Notes under the pieces: generated by a model
Database searches by the model: none
What the model was told of the DNA's origin: nothing
Seen by the model: only the letters and a program-made list of their open reading frames with translations
NCBI GenBank assembly: GCA_964621455.1
Contig: CAZULW010000004.1
Span: 1 to 64,000, forward strand
Source of the DNA: G020354025 sp964621455
Lineage (GTDB): Bacteria > Fidelibacterota > Marinisomatia > SCGC-AAA003-L08 > TS1B11
Direction: 5' to 3'
Length of the DNA stretch: 64,000 nucleotides
Part shown: in pieces, positions 50,842-58,026 of the stretch
How the letters are laid out: each line of letters begins with the position of its first letter
Position numbering within the stretch: position 1 is the stretch's first letter
Made by a program: the position numbers and the translations under genes

Positions 50842-52602
50842 TTAATCGCTATCAGGGACAGATGACACGTCGGGCGCAGACGTAGTATCAACAAGGGCGG
50901 CCATGCCACGGAAGCCTTCCTTATCGCGCCACACCACCTGGCCACCCACCACCGTCATCAATACCCTGGTGCTCAGTAGCGCCCGGGGGTCGCTGTTTAC
51001 CGGGTTGATAGGCAGCACCGTTAAATCGGCGTCATATCCCGGTAGAATTTTACCCCGGGTAGAATCTTCGAAGGCGGCATAGGCGGCCCAGGTGGTCATG
51101 GCCTTGAGGACTTCCAGGCCCCCCATTCTTTCATCGGCGTACCACCCCCCTGCGGGCCAGCCGCTGGTATCCTGCCGGGTGCGGGCGGCATAGATTTGCA
51201 GCAGGGGTTCTTCCCGCTCTACGGGGCAGTCGGAGCCGCCGGGGATGATGGCCCCGGAGTTCAGCAGCTGCCGCCAGGCATAGGCGCCCCGCACGCGCTC
51301 AGGCCCCAGACGATCCTCCGCCCAATACATGTCACTGGTGGCGTGGCTGGGCTGCATGGCGGGGATAACTCCCAGGCGGGCAAACCGGCGGATATCTCTG
51401 CGGGCGATGACCTGGGCGTGCTCGATGCGGGGCCGGAGGTTCCTGCCATCATACTGAGCCATGGCCCGCTCGTAGATATCCAGCACCAGGCGGTTGGCCC
51501 GGTCGCCGATGGCATGGGTGCACGGCTGGAAACCGGCCTGGAGCGTGAGCGCCACCAACGCCTCCAGTTCCCGGGGTGGTGTAACGAGGAGACCCCGGTT
51601 GCCGGGGTCATCGCTGTAGGGGGAGAGCAGCGCCGCCCCCCGGCTGCCAAGGGCGCCGTCGGCGTAGAACTTGACCGCCCGCACCGTCATGCGGCCGCCG
51701 TAGTTCAAGACCGGCCCAGCGCTGAAATACTGCTCCAGGAGAGCCTCATCGCCACCATCCAGCATTCCGTAGTAGCGCAAGGTGAACAGGCCCTCATCCA
51801 CCAGTTCCCATAGGACTTCCAGGGTGGTGCCCTCAACGCCCGGATCGTGGATTTCCGTCAGGCCCACCTGGTTACAGCGCCGAACAGCGGCTAAAAGCCA
51901 CCGGCGGATATCTTCGCTGCTCGGCTCCGGCAGTATCCGGCTGACCAGCGCCGCGGCCTTATCTATGAACACCCCCGTAGGGCTGCCACTTTCATCTCGG
52001 ACAATGAATCCACCATCAGGGTCGGGTGTCCTGGAGGTGATCCTCGCCAGGGCCATGGCCCGGCTGTTGACCCAGATGGCATGGCCGTCCACCCGTGTCA
52101 GGACAACCGGGTGGTTCGGCGCGGCTTTGTCCAGTAGTGCGCGGGTGGGAAACTTTCGTACCTCCCAGTCGTTCTGGTCCCAGCCCCGGCCCCTGATCCA
52201 GGTACCGGAGAGCAAATCCCGGGCTTTGGCCGCCACCATCCCGGCGATTTCCCCAGTGGAGGTGGTCCCCATCAGCTGCAGCTCCTCGAGCGATCGACCG
52301 AAGCCGAGGAGATGGAAATGGCTGTCCGTCAGGCCCGGCACCACTACCGCCCCCTTCAGGTCGACTCGCTTCGTCCTCCAGTTGGCCAGGGGCAGGATCT
52401 CATCATCCCAGCCCACGGCCAGGATGCGGCCGTCCACGATTGCCAGGGCTTCGGCAGGGGCGAGGTACTTGTCCATTGTCAGAATAGTCCCGCCGGTAAG
52501 GATCATGTCGGCTCCAGAGCGCGGCGTGCAAGCCAGAATAGCCAGGAGACCGAACCAAACGTACCGAAAACCTGAGAATGGCATAGGTTGCAGGTTAGTC
52601 AT
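50842..52602 (-). CDS. YtcJ-like amidohydrolase lipoprotein
   Basis: 586 residues. Signal with lipobox LLAILAC, unusual for this mostly cytosolic family. Amidohydrolase_3 pattern: PGLTDSHFHLLGFG (metal-binding HxH), RVDGHAIWVNS, KFYADGALGSRGAALL, HAIGDRANRLVLD, RIEHAQV and SDCPVEREEPL, then a WAAYAAFEDSTRGKI C-terminal strand. Hydrolyses amide or imide bonds; substrate unknown. Upstream of recO with a 37-bp gap. Confidence 0.88.
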   Translation of the reverse strand: MTNLQPMPFSGFRYVWFGLLAILACTPRSGADMILTGGTILTMDKYLAPAEALAIVDGRILAVGWDDEILPLANWRTKRVDLKGAVVVPGLTDSHFHLLGFGRSLEELQLMGTTSTGEIAGMVAAKARDLLSGTWIRGRGWDQNDWEVRKFPTRALLDKAAPNHPVVLTRVDGHAIWVNSRAMALARITSRTPDPDGGFIVRDESGSPTGVFIDKAAALVSRILPEPSSEDIRRWLLAAVRRCNQVGLTEIHDPGVEGTTLEVLWELVDEGLFTLRYYGMLDGGDEALLEQYFSAGPVLNYGGRMTVRAVKFYADGALGSRGAALLSPYSDDPGNRGLLVTPPRELEALVALTLQAGFQPCTHAIGDRANRLVLDIYERAMAQYDGRNLRPRIEHAQVIARRDIRRFARLGVIPAMQPSHATSDMYWAEDRLGPERVRGAYAWRQLLNSGAIIPGGSDCPVEREEPLLQIYAARTRQDTSGWPAGGWYADERMGGLEVLKAMTTWAAYAAFEDSTRGKILPGYDADLTVLPINPVNSDPRALLSTRVLMTVVGGQVVWRDKEGFRGMAALVDTTSAPDVSSVPDSD

Positions 52603-53000
52603 CGGGGGCCGGGTCAGTCAAGTTCCATCAAGCGGTGCCGCCTGCTTGGACCGAGCCCGGGCCCCTTCCCCACCAGGAAGAGCCACTAACGCTTTCGCGA
52701 ATAAATCCTTGCGCACCTTTCCAATCGAACGTAATCTTCCCGCTGGCTCGGAGCCTTGTATCTTCATTTTGTCCGCTTTGTCGCACATGCAACATCACGC
52801 TTCCCGCTTCATTCCCGTTGACAAGAGAAGTCATAGGTAACGATCAACATGAGATGCTCCATGGTTGGGGGGGTGTTCTACACGTATGGTTCGGGACACC
52901 TGTATTTCCGTGGAGCCCTGGTATCAATCAGATGAATCTCGGTGGGGGGAAAGATACACACCAATCTCCTGCTGAGATCCTTTAAGGAGAGCAACAGATC
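52603..53000. other. Intergenic region
   Basis: 398 bp between divergent genes. Frames open by composition only. Contains the ribosome site TAAGGAGAGC at 52983-52992 for the RRM protein and presumably its promoter and long leader; no recognised riboswitch or terminator. Confidence 0.35.
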
Positions 53001-53261
53001 ATGGCTAAGACGATTTACGTCGGCAACCTAGCCTTCAGCACTACCGAATCGGAGGTCCGTACGCTGTTTGAGGAGTTTGGCACCGTGCACGAAGTCAAAA
53101 TGATCACTGATCTAGGCACCGGGAGGTTCCGGGGTTTCGGTTTCGTCGAGATGGATGATGAGGAGGCCGATGCCGCCATCAGCAAGCTGGATGGATTGGA
53201 TTTCAGTGGCCGCACGCTGCGCGTTAATGAGGCGCGGGAACGTCCGGCTGACCGCGCGTAG
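53001..53261 (+). CDS. RRM-type RNA-binding protein
   Basis: 86 residues, a single RNA-recognition motif. RNP2 is IYVGNL (5-10) and RNP1 is RFRGFGFVEM (about 42-51), with aromatic residues in place. Bacterial glycine-poor RRM proteins of this type are small RNA chaperones, often cold-induced. Monocistronic with a long upstream region. Confidence 0.93.
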   Translation: MAKTIYVGNLAFSTTESEVRTLFEEFGTVHEVKMITDLGTGRFRGFGFVEMDDEEADAAISKLDGLDFSGRTLRVNEARERPADRA

Positions 53262-53541
53262 CGGCGAGGGCAGGTCTGCACAGGGCTCATGCGACACGGC
53301 CCCACCTGATAATTCATTCACATAGACGGATAGACCGGGTGTTGTTCCCGGGCGGTCACAGGGATGATCCAAGCCAGTATCACCCAGACGCCAACCACCT
53401 ACCTGCCGGAAAACCTCGATTCTGAAATAGTACAACTGTCAACATTCCCCGACATCCGGGTGTATTGCCTGCATGGGCCGGTAAAGGCCCCGACCGTCCG
53501 GGCAAATCGCTCTCAGGCGCCGCCGCCCGGCGTTGACTCAG
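53262..53541. other. Intergenic region
   Basis: 280 bp between convergent genes; no ORF with coding character and no clear terminator. Confidence 0.3.
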
Positions 53542-54261
53542 CTATGCCGTGATGGCAGTAGGAAACAGGGCCGGCAAGACTTCCCCCGCCGGTTCCCGGT
53601 GCGACACGTGGTACAGGGAAGACATCTCGGTCGCTTCCGGGTTTATCTCGATGCAGTGGGCCCCCTGATCCCGGGCCAGTTGGGGGAAACCCGCCGCTGG
53701 CCACACTACGGCCGACGTACCGACGGCGATCAGCAGGTCACACCCGCCGATAACTTCCGTGGCCCGGTTGATCACCTCCGGGTCAAGGCAATCCCCGAAC
53801 CAGACGATATCAGGCCGGAGCCAGGCACCACACCGGCAGCGAACCGGGCTCTCATCCCCGGGCCCGAGGTGGTAAATGGTACCCTCCTGCGGGCAGCGCA
53901 GGCGCCACAAACTCCCGTGCAGCTCAATAACCCTCCTAGAGCCGGCCCGCTGGTGCAGCCCGTCGATATTCTGAGTGATTACGGCCACGTTGGGGTGGGA
54001 GTCTTCCAGGGCGGCAACCGTGCGGTGACCCTGGTGGGGCCGGCAGTCCGCCAGCCCTTGGCGGCGAAGGGCGTGAAATTCGAGCACCTTTTCCGGGTCC
54101 CGGCGGTAAGCCTCTTCGCAGGCCACCTCCTCCCAGTTGTACTTCGCCCAGATGCCTCCCCTGCCCCGGTAGGTTGGCACGCCGCTTTCAGCGGACATAC
54201 CGGCTCCCGTGAAAAAGACAATCGCCCGGTAATCGGCCGGCGATAAAGGCTGGATGTCCAT
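53542..54261 (-). CDS. cobB: Sirtuin-type NAD-dependent protein deacylase
   Basis: 239 residues. NAD-binding FTGAGMSAESGVPTYRGRGG, TQNIDGLHQRAGS, catalytic His in ELHGSLW, and AVGTSAVVWPAAGFP, VIEINPEAT-like end. The zinc ribbon is irregular: LRCPQ has one Cys where two are usual, followed by CRCG, so only three ligands are seen. Class III sirtuins (CobB type) sometimes lose zinc. Removes acyl groups from lysines, using NAD+. Confidence 0.9.
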   Translation of the reverse strand: MDIQPLSPADYRAIVFFTGAGMSAESGVPTYRGRGGIWAKYNWEEVACEEAYRRDPEKVLEFHALRRQGLADCRPHQGHRTVAALEDSHPNVAVITQNIDGLHQRAGSRRVIELHGSLWRLRCPQEGTIYHLGPGDESPVRCRCGAWLRPDIVWFGDCLDPEVINRATEVIGGCDLLIAVGTSAVVWPAAGFPQLARDQGAHCIEINPEATEMSSLYHVSHREPAGEVLPALFPTAITA

Positions 54262-54267
54262 GCCGGT

Positions 54268-54433
54268 CTAAGGCGACGGAGCTGGCGGCCCTGCTTCGGC
54301 CTGCCGGCCCAGGACCACTTCCATCGCCCTGCTCAGCTCCGCTGTATTGAAAGGCTTCAGCAGAACAGCCTTGAAGCCGTATTCCTGGTAGTTGGCCATG
54401 ATGGGATCGGTGGAATAGCCGCAGGGGCACCCC
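54268..54433 (-). pseudogene. C-terminal fragment of a receiver domain
   Basis: GYSTDPIMANYQEYGFKAVL followed by LKPFNTAELSRAMEVVLG matches the end of a response-regulator receiver of hybrid sensor kinases (last two helices, KP motif). The Asp-bearing first half is not present; the frame upstream is unrelated. Truncated where the cassette region starts. Confidence 0.6.
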
Positions 54434-54437
54434 CGCG

Positions 54438-54692
54438 TTGCCAATCTGCCATTCGACCCTGAAAGCGCTGAAACCACTGTCACCTGCCTACCCGACTGAA
54501 CTTAACACCTGGGGCGACCACATCCGAAAGCGAAGATTGGACCTGGAGCTGTTTCAGAGGGAGGTGGCAGAGAAACTGGGGGCGAGCAAGACAACTGTTT
54601 TCAGTTGGGAGCGTGGACAAAGGAAGCCTTCACTTCGCTTTATTCCGCGAATCATCAAGTTCCTGGGTTACGTTCCCTCTTCTAATGCCTGA
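54438..54692 (+). CDS. XRE-family helix-turn-helix protein
   Basis: 84 residues. TWGDHIRKRRLDLELFQREV, AEKLGASKTTVFSWERGQRK and PSLRFIPRIIKFLGYVP form a complete HTH_XRE of the short type often found alone near mobile DNA. The first ~20 residues are low-complexity and the start could be later. Overlaps the end of the receiver fragment's context. Confidence 0.7.
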   Translation: MPICHSTLKALKPLSPAYPTELNTWGDHIRKRRLDLELFQREVAEKLGASKTTVFSWERGQRKPSLRFIPRIIKFLGYVPSSNA

Positions 54693-54738
54693 CGGATCTG
54701 TTACTGAGAAGGTGCCGGGATACATACGCGTCTGACCC

Positions 54739-54829
54739 CGCCTTAGGCGGGGAAAGGTTTGGGACGCAGGGTGATGACTCGCGAGGACGAAAAAGCTTGA
54801 TAGTAGCATATCGGAGTGGTATAATACTT
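54739..54829 (+). repeat. 91-bp direct repeat with built-in promoter, copy 1
   Basis: Matches 55653-55743 with about eight differences. Begins with a hairpin CGCCTTAGGCGGGG and ends with TTGATA (54797-54802), 17 bp, TATAAT (54820-54825), a near-consensus sigma-70 promoter reading toward the toxin-antitoxin pair. Confidence 0.7.
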
Positions 54830-55118
54830 TCTGCAAGTGTTGCCCCTGTCATCAACGGAAGGTTCAGTCTGGCAGACAGTGACGGCAGATTATCGAAGTC
54901 CGATTGATGGGCTTTGATCCCGTTTATACAGCCTGTATAAGACCGAAACAGAAGACACGGAGAAAGCGGATAAGGTCTTGATATGATAGGCGTTATACAA
55001 ATACGTGGCACAACGCCGGAACGTTTTATATAGCGGGAAACAGGCTACCTTTGCAGGATTATGCAGGCTGTATAATCATAGTTAGAGCCACATAGATTCA
55101 AACAAGAGGCACTCTTAT
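54830..55118. promoter_or_regulatory. Leader of the toxin-antitoxin pair with operator palindrome
   Basis: Includes the perfect palindrome TTATACAGCCTGTATAA at 54924-54940 and a half copy AGGCTGTATAAT at 55064-55075 whose TATAAT could be a second -10 box for the antitoxin. Likely autoregulatory sites. No ORF seen. Confidence 0.45.
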
Positions 55119-55343
55119 ATGAAACTGAAACAAATCGAAGACGAGGCTCTTCATCTACCTGAAGATGAGCGGGCGGAATTGGCTCAGAAACTGTTGCTCA
55201 CCCTCGAAGTACCGTCCGAAGGCGAGCTCGCCGAAGATTGGTTGGTGGAGGCGCAACGTCGAGCGCGAGAACTGGATGAAGGTATCGTCCAACCAGTTTC
55301 GGCAGACGAAGTCAGACGTAAATCTCAGGCTCTTTTGCGGTGA
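55119..55343 (+). CDS. Antitoxin, addiction-module component type
   Basis: 74 residues. IEDEALHLPEDERAELAQKL then LLTLEVPS is the helical Unstable_antitox (PF09720-like) pattern; the tail EDWLVEAQRRARELDEG wraps ParE/RelE toxins in relatives. Overlaps the toxin by 4 bp. Confidence 0.85.
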   Translation: MKLKQIEDEALHLPEDERAELAQKLLLTLEVPSEGELAEDWLVEAQRRARELDEGIVQPVSADEVRRKSQALLR

Positions 55344-55633
55344 GCTACGTATTCCACCCAGCCGCAGAAGCCGAGCATCTTGAGTCTGTTGCTTACTTCG
55401 AGTCGAAAAGGCCCGGGCTCGGCGCTTCGTATCTGGCGGAGTTTGAAAAGATTCTGGGGCAGGTGTGTGAGTCGCCCCAACGGTATCCGATTGAAAGGAA
55501 ACCCGATGTACGGCGCATTCGAATGAAGCGATTCCCGTACACAGTGCTTTATCGTGAAGTCTCGGGCACTGTTCAAGTATTGGCGGTTGCTCATCATCGG
55601 AGGCGCCCACAATATTGGCTGGGAAGGCTCTAA
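55340..55633 (+). CDS. ParE/RelE-family toxin
   Basis: 97 residues from a GTG overlapping the antitoxin stop. YVFHPAAEAEHLESVAYFES, RIRMKRFPYTVLYREVSG, VLAVAHHRRRPQYW match the ParE_toxin family. Toxin of a type II pair. Its stop is followed by CTAACAAGCGGTTGCACCCG, which looks like the first half of an attC site. Confidence 0.87.
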   Translation: MSYVFHPAAEAEHLESVAYFESKRPGLGASYLAEFEKILGQVCESPQRYPIERKPDVRRIRMKRFPYTVLYREVSGTVQVLAVAHHRRRPQYWLGRL

Positions 55634-55652
55634 CAAGCGGTTGCACCCGATC

Positions 55653-55743
55653 CGCCTTTGGCGGGGACAGGTTTGGGACGCAGCGTGATGACTAGCGAGG
55701 ACGAAAAAACTTGATAGTAGCATATCGGGGTGGTAAAATATTT
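55653..55743 (+). repeat. 91-bp direct repeat with built-in promoter, copy 2
   Basis: Copy of 54739-54829. Here the promoter is TTGATA (55711-55716), 17 bp, TAAAAT (55734-55739), and it reads into the small HTH gene 27 bp downstream. Confidence 0.7.
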
Positions 55744-55766
55744 GGTAATTTAAAAGAGGTTCTATC

Positions 55767-55946
55767 ATGAATATCGCAAAAACTGAGCTTATGACAGCGG
55801 GTAACATTGCTAAGGAGTTAGGCGTTTCAGACACCAAAGTTAAGAAGGTTATCAAAGAACTGGAAATCAAACCCCAAACCAAAAAGGGGGTCTGCAACTA
55901 CTACTCCCGAGATGTACTCGCTAAAATAAAAGCGGCTCTGAAATAA
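55767..55946 (+). CDS. 59-residue helix-turn-helix protein
   Basis: Short gene with AAAAGAGG before the ATG and the copy-2 promoter upstream. Product: MNIAKTELMTAGNIAKELGV, then SDTKVKKVIKELEIKPQ and a basic end NYYSRDVLAKIKAALK. A winged or HTH_17-like DNA-binding fold; function unknown. The stop is TAA at 55944-55946. Confidence 0.65.
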   Translation: MNIAKTELMTAGNIAKELGVSDTKVKKVIKELEIKPQTKKGVCNYYSRDVLAKIKAALK

Positions 55947-56028
55947 ATTAGTACAGGTTTCAAATATTAGGTCGAAGGCGGTGAATCATAATCAAGGTCA
56001 GCGATCATAGGCTGGCTAAGTGCTCATT

Positions 56029-56158
56029 GCCTAACATTGCATGCAGCGGACAAAGGGCTGTTTTTTTAATGAGTTAGTTTAGTGCTATCTCACAGGTCTT
56101 TTTGGAACCAGAAAGTTCTGTGCTCTTAAACCCTTTGCCGCTGATGCTCTCGTTAGCA
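56029..56158. other. attC-like site 1
   Basis: GCCTAAC at 56029-56035 and CGTTAGCA at 56151-56158 bound an imperfect inverted repeat: ATGCAGCGGACAAAGGG (about 56041-56057) faces CCCTTTGCCGCTGATGC (about 56131-56147). Length 130 bp. This is the architecture of integron attC recombination sites. Confidence 0.65.
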
Positions 56159-56180
56159 TTTAGATAAAATGAGGTGAGAA

Positions 56181-56899
56181 ATGAAGCGTAGAATAATAGT
56201 TATTGTGATAATTACAATTTTTATTTTTATACCCACCTCTATGTTCTCTCAAGGTAATAAAATAACTATTATTAAAATAGTGGGAGATAAGTTTGCAATA
56301 AATCAAGGTATAAATCATGGCATTCGGATTAATACATATTATTTCATAATTCAGCAAATAAATCTATTGGTCGTGCTAGAGTTATTAAAGTTCTTGAAAA
56401 TATGAGTGCATTACAAATAATTAATTTAAATTCTAAAGCCAATATACATATTGGTGATGAATTGGTTCTCGATACAACATTAGATTCTGAAGCCAGAGAT
56501 TTATTAATGAAATCAGAACCAAGGGTATTTTCTCCAAACCAATATAAAAATATAAATCCATATTCCACTCATAAAAAGATAAGTGGTTATGGTCTTTTTA
56601 TTTCTTGGGCATTAACTGCCCTTAGTAGCAGCGCAATGGGTGATGAAATGTTTGCGACTACAGTAATACCTGTAGTTGGCCCATTTGTAACAATACAAAG
56701 AATTGAAAGCGACCCATATGGGGGGGAATATTTACCTGGTGGAAAAGAATTACTAACTGTTTCTGGTATAGTTCAGTCTACATTTGCTATTTATTATATT
56801 TATTCTTTGATTAGTTATTCTAATTGGTCGGATCAATCTCGTTTTTCGATTACTCCAACAATTAATTACAATGGTATTTCAATTTGCTATAATTTTTAA
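56181..56899 (+). CDS. AT-rich secreted/membrane protein, frameshifted
   Basis: Two overlapping frames form one product. The first gives a signal peptide (MKRRIIVIVIITIFIFIPTS) and GDKFAINQGINHGIRINTYY. Near 56338 the frame breaks; the other frame continues as NKSIGRARVIKVLENMSALQ, then IGDELVL and, after a linker, two hydrophobic segments (YGLFISWALTALSSSAMGDE and STFAIYYIYSLISYS). A one-base indel in an AT-rich run explains it. The first part resembles a small beta-barrel domain; family unknown. GC content is far below its neighbours, so it is a recent import. Confidence 0.6.
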
Positions 56900-56926
56900 A
56901 AGAAGTAAAATGAAAGGGTAATTTCA

Positions 56927-57127
56927 ATGAAATCAAAAAATGAGTGTCCATTTTGTAGAGAATTTGTAATAAAAATTGTTAAATCTACTCCACCTGCAAT
57001 GAAGGGGTTACAAGCTGAGTGTGATAATTGTGGAGCTCGAGGTCCGATATATGAATCAGAAGAAGAAGCACTATTAGGGTGGGATCTTGGCATAGTGGGA
57101 GTTGACGGGAGACTAAGAAGATGCTAA
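56927..57127 (+). CDS. Lar-like zinc-ribbon protein
   Basis: 66 residues. CPFC at the start and CDNCGARGPIYESEEEALLG in the middle match the Lar (restriction alleviation) family, small zinc ribbons found in phages and mobile DNA. Its stop lies against an attC-like site, as expected for a cassette gene. Confidence 0.72.
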   Translation: MKSKNECPFCREFVIKIVKSTPPAMKGLQAECDNCGARGPIYESEEEALLGWDLGIVGVDGRLRRC

Positions 57128-57200
57128 CAATTTTTTGAACTTGAGCTGCCCACCCTTCCCATACTCACCTCGGCGCAGCCAAGTTAAAAAAACGTTAGCC
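57122..57200. other. attC-like site 2
   Basis: TGCTAAC (57122-57128) and CGTTAGCC (57193-57200) bound an inverted repeat in which CAATTTTTTGAACTTGAGCTGC faces GCAGCCAAGTTAAAAAAACG with bulges. Follows the Lar-like gene. Confidence 0.65.
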
Positions 57201-57294
57201 TGGCTCCAAACGGCAAACATTTATCAAACGTGAAGTTTCAGGTCTCAATCTTTTATGGCTATCCATACTTGTCTTGCGCCAAGCAAGCGGTTTT
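57191..57294 (+). repeat. 104-bp direct repeat, copy 1
   Basis: Identical to 57841-57944 except for five bases (about 95%). Starts right at an attC crossover (AACGTTAGCC). Contains no ORF. A GTTAGGC core site lies at 57332-57338, so 57195-57332 may be a gene-less cassette. Confidence 0.75.
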
Positions 57295-57351
57295 GTTTCC
57301 TCGCTTCGCTCAGCGGCCGGTTAGCTCAATCGTTAGGCAGAGGAACAAGAA

Positions 57352-57549
57352 ATGCCAAGGAAGGTTAAAGATCTCATAAGGGACTTGCAGAAAGCAGGCT
57401 TTGTCGACAGAGGGGGCAAAGGCAGCCATAGGAACTTCGTGCATCCAAACGTCACAAAGCCAGTCACCATTTCGGGAAACGAGGTTGATGACGCAAAGCA
57501 CTACCAGGAGAAGGCCGTGCGTCTCGCCATAGAGGAGGCCAAGAAATGA
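57352..57549 (+). CDS. hicA: HicA mRNA interferase toxin
   Basis: 65 residues. KDLIRDLQKAGFVDRGGKGS then HRNFVHP carries the catalytic GSH-R signature of the HicA dsRBD-like fold. Overlaps hicB by 4 bp. HicAB pairs are frequent integron cassettes. Confidence 0.9.
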   Translation: MPRKVKDLIRDLQKAGFVDRGGKGSHRNFVHPNVTKPVTISGNEVDDAKHYQEKAVRLAIEEAKK

Positions 57550-57785
57550 CTGAAGGAGCGAAGTATGTGAAGCTCGTCGAGTGGTCCGAGCAGGACGGAT
57601 GCTTCATCGGTAGTTGTCCGGAGCTTTTCTACGGCGGCTGTCATGGAGACGAGTCGCAAGCGGTGTTTGAGGAACTATGCCAGATTGTTGAGGAAACAGT
57701 AGAGCTCTACAAGCAGGATGGTAAACCATTGCCCGCCCCACTATCTGGTAAAGAGTTCGTAAACACAATGCAGAAGATTGCATAA
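57546..57785 (+). CDS. hicB: HicB antitoxin
   Basis: 79 residues. KYVKLVEWSEQDGCFIGSCP, GCHGDESQAVFEELCQIVEE is the partial RNase-H fold of HicB; no separate DNA-binding domain is present. Followed immediately by an attC-like site. Confidence 0.88.
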   Translation: MTEGAKYVKLVEWSEQDGCFIGSCPELFYGGCHGDESQAVFEELCQIVEETVELYKQDGKPLPAPLSGKEFVNTMQKIA

Positions 57786-57850
57786 CAACTGGATGAAGAC
57801 GGACGTGAAATCGCTGCGCGCTTTCACGCCACTTATCCAGAACGTTAGCC
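57780..57850. other. attC-like site 3
   Basis: GCATAAC (57780-57786) and CGTTAGCC (57843-57850) with ACAACTGGAT facing ATCCAGAACG and an inner hairpin GACGTGAAA/TTTCACGCC. 71 bp, the size of short attC sites. Confidence 0.7.
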
Positions 57851-57944
57851 TGGCTCCAAACGGCAACCATTTCTCAAACGTGATGTTTCAGGCCTCAATC
57901 TTCTATGGCTATCCATACTTGTCTTGCGCCAAGCAAGCGGTTTT
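57841..57944 (+). repeat. 104-bp direct repeat, copy 2
   Basis: Second copy of 57191-57294; again starts at a GTTAGCC crossover. It ends just before the citrate synthase terminator, which marks the edge of the cassette array. Confidence 0.75.
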
Positions 57945-57951
57945 ATAACTG

Positions 57952-58000
57952 CCAAAAAAAAACAACCTCTCCTTCCCATCTGCATGGGAAAGGGAAGGTC
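57952..58000 (-). terminator. Terminator of citrate synthase
   Basis: On the minus strand an imperfect long stem with core TTCCCAT/ATGGGAA (57974-57990) is followed by GGTTG and nine T. Good rho-independent signal 27 bp after the gltA stop. Confidence 0.7.
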
Positions 58001-58026
58001 ATGGTATGATTGGTCCAGGGACGGGG

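Noticed and set aside
52635..52985. 116-residue frame upstream of the RRM gene
   Set aside because: Pro/Trp-rich translation without domain or ribosome site; treated as intergenic.
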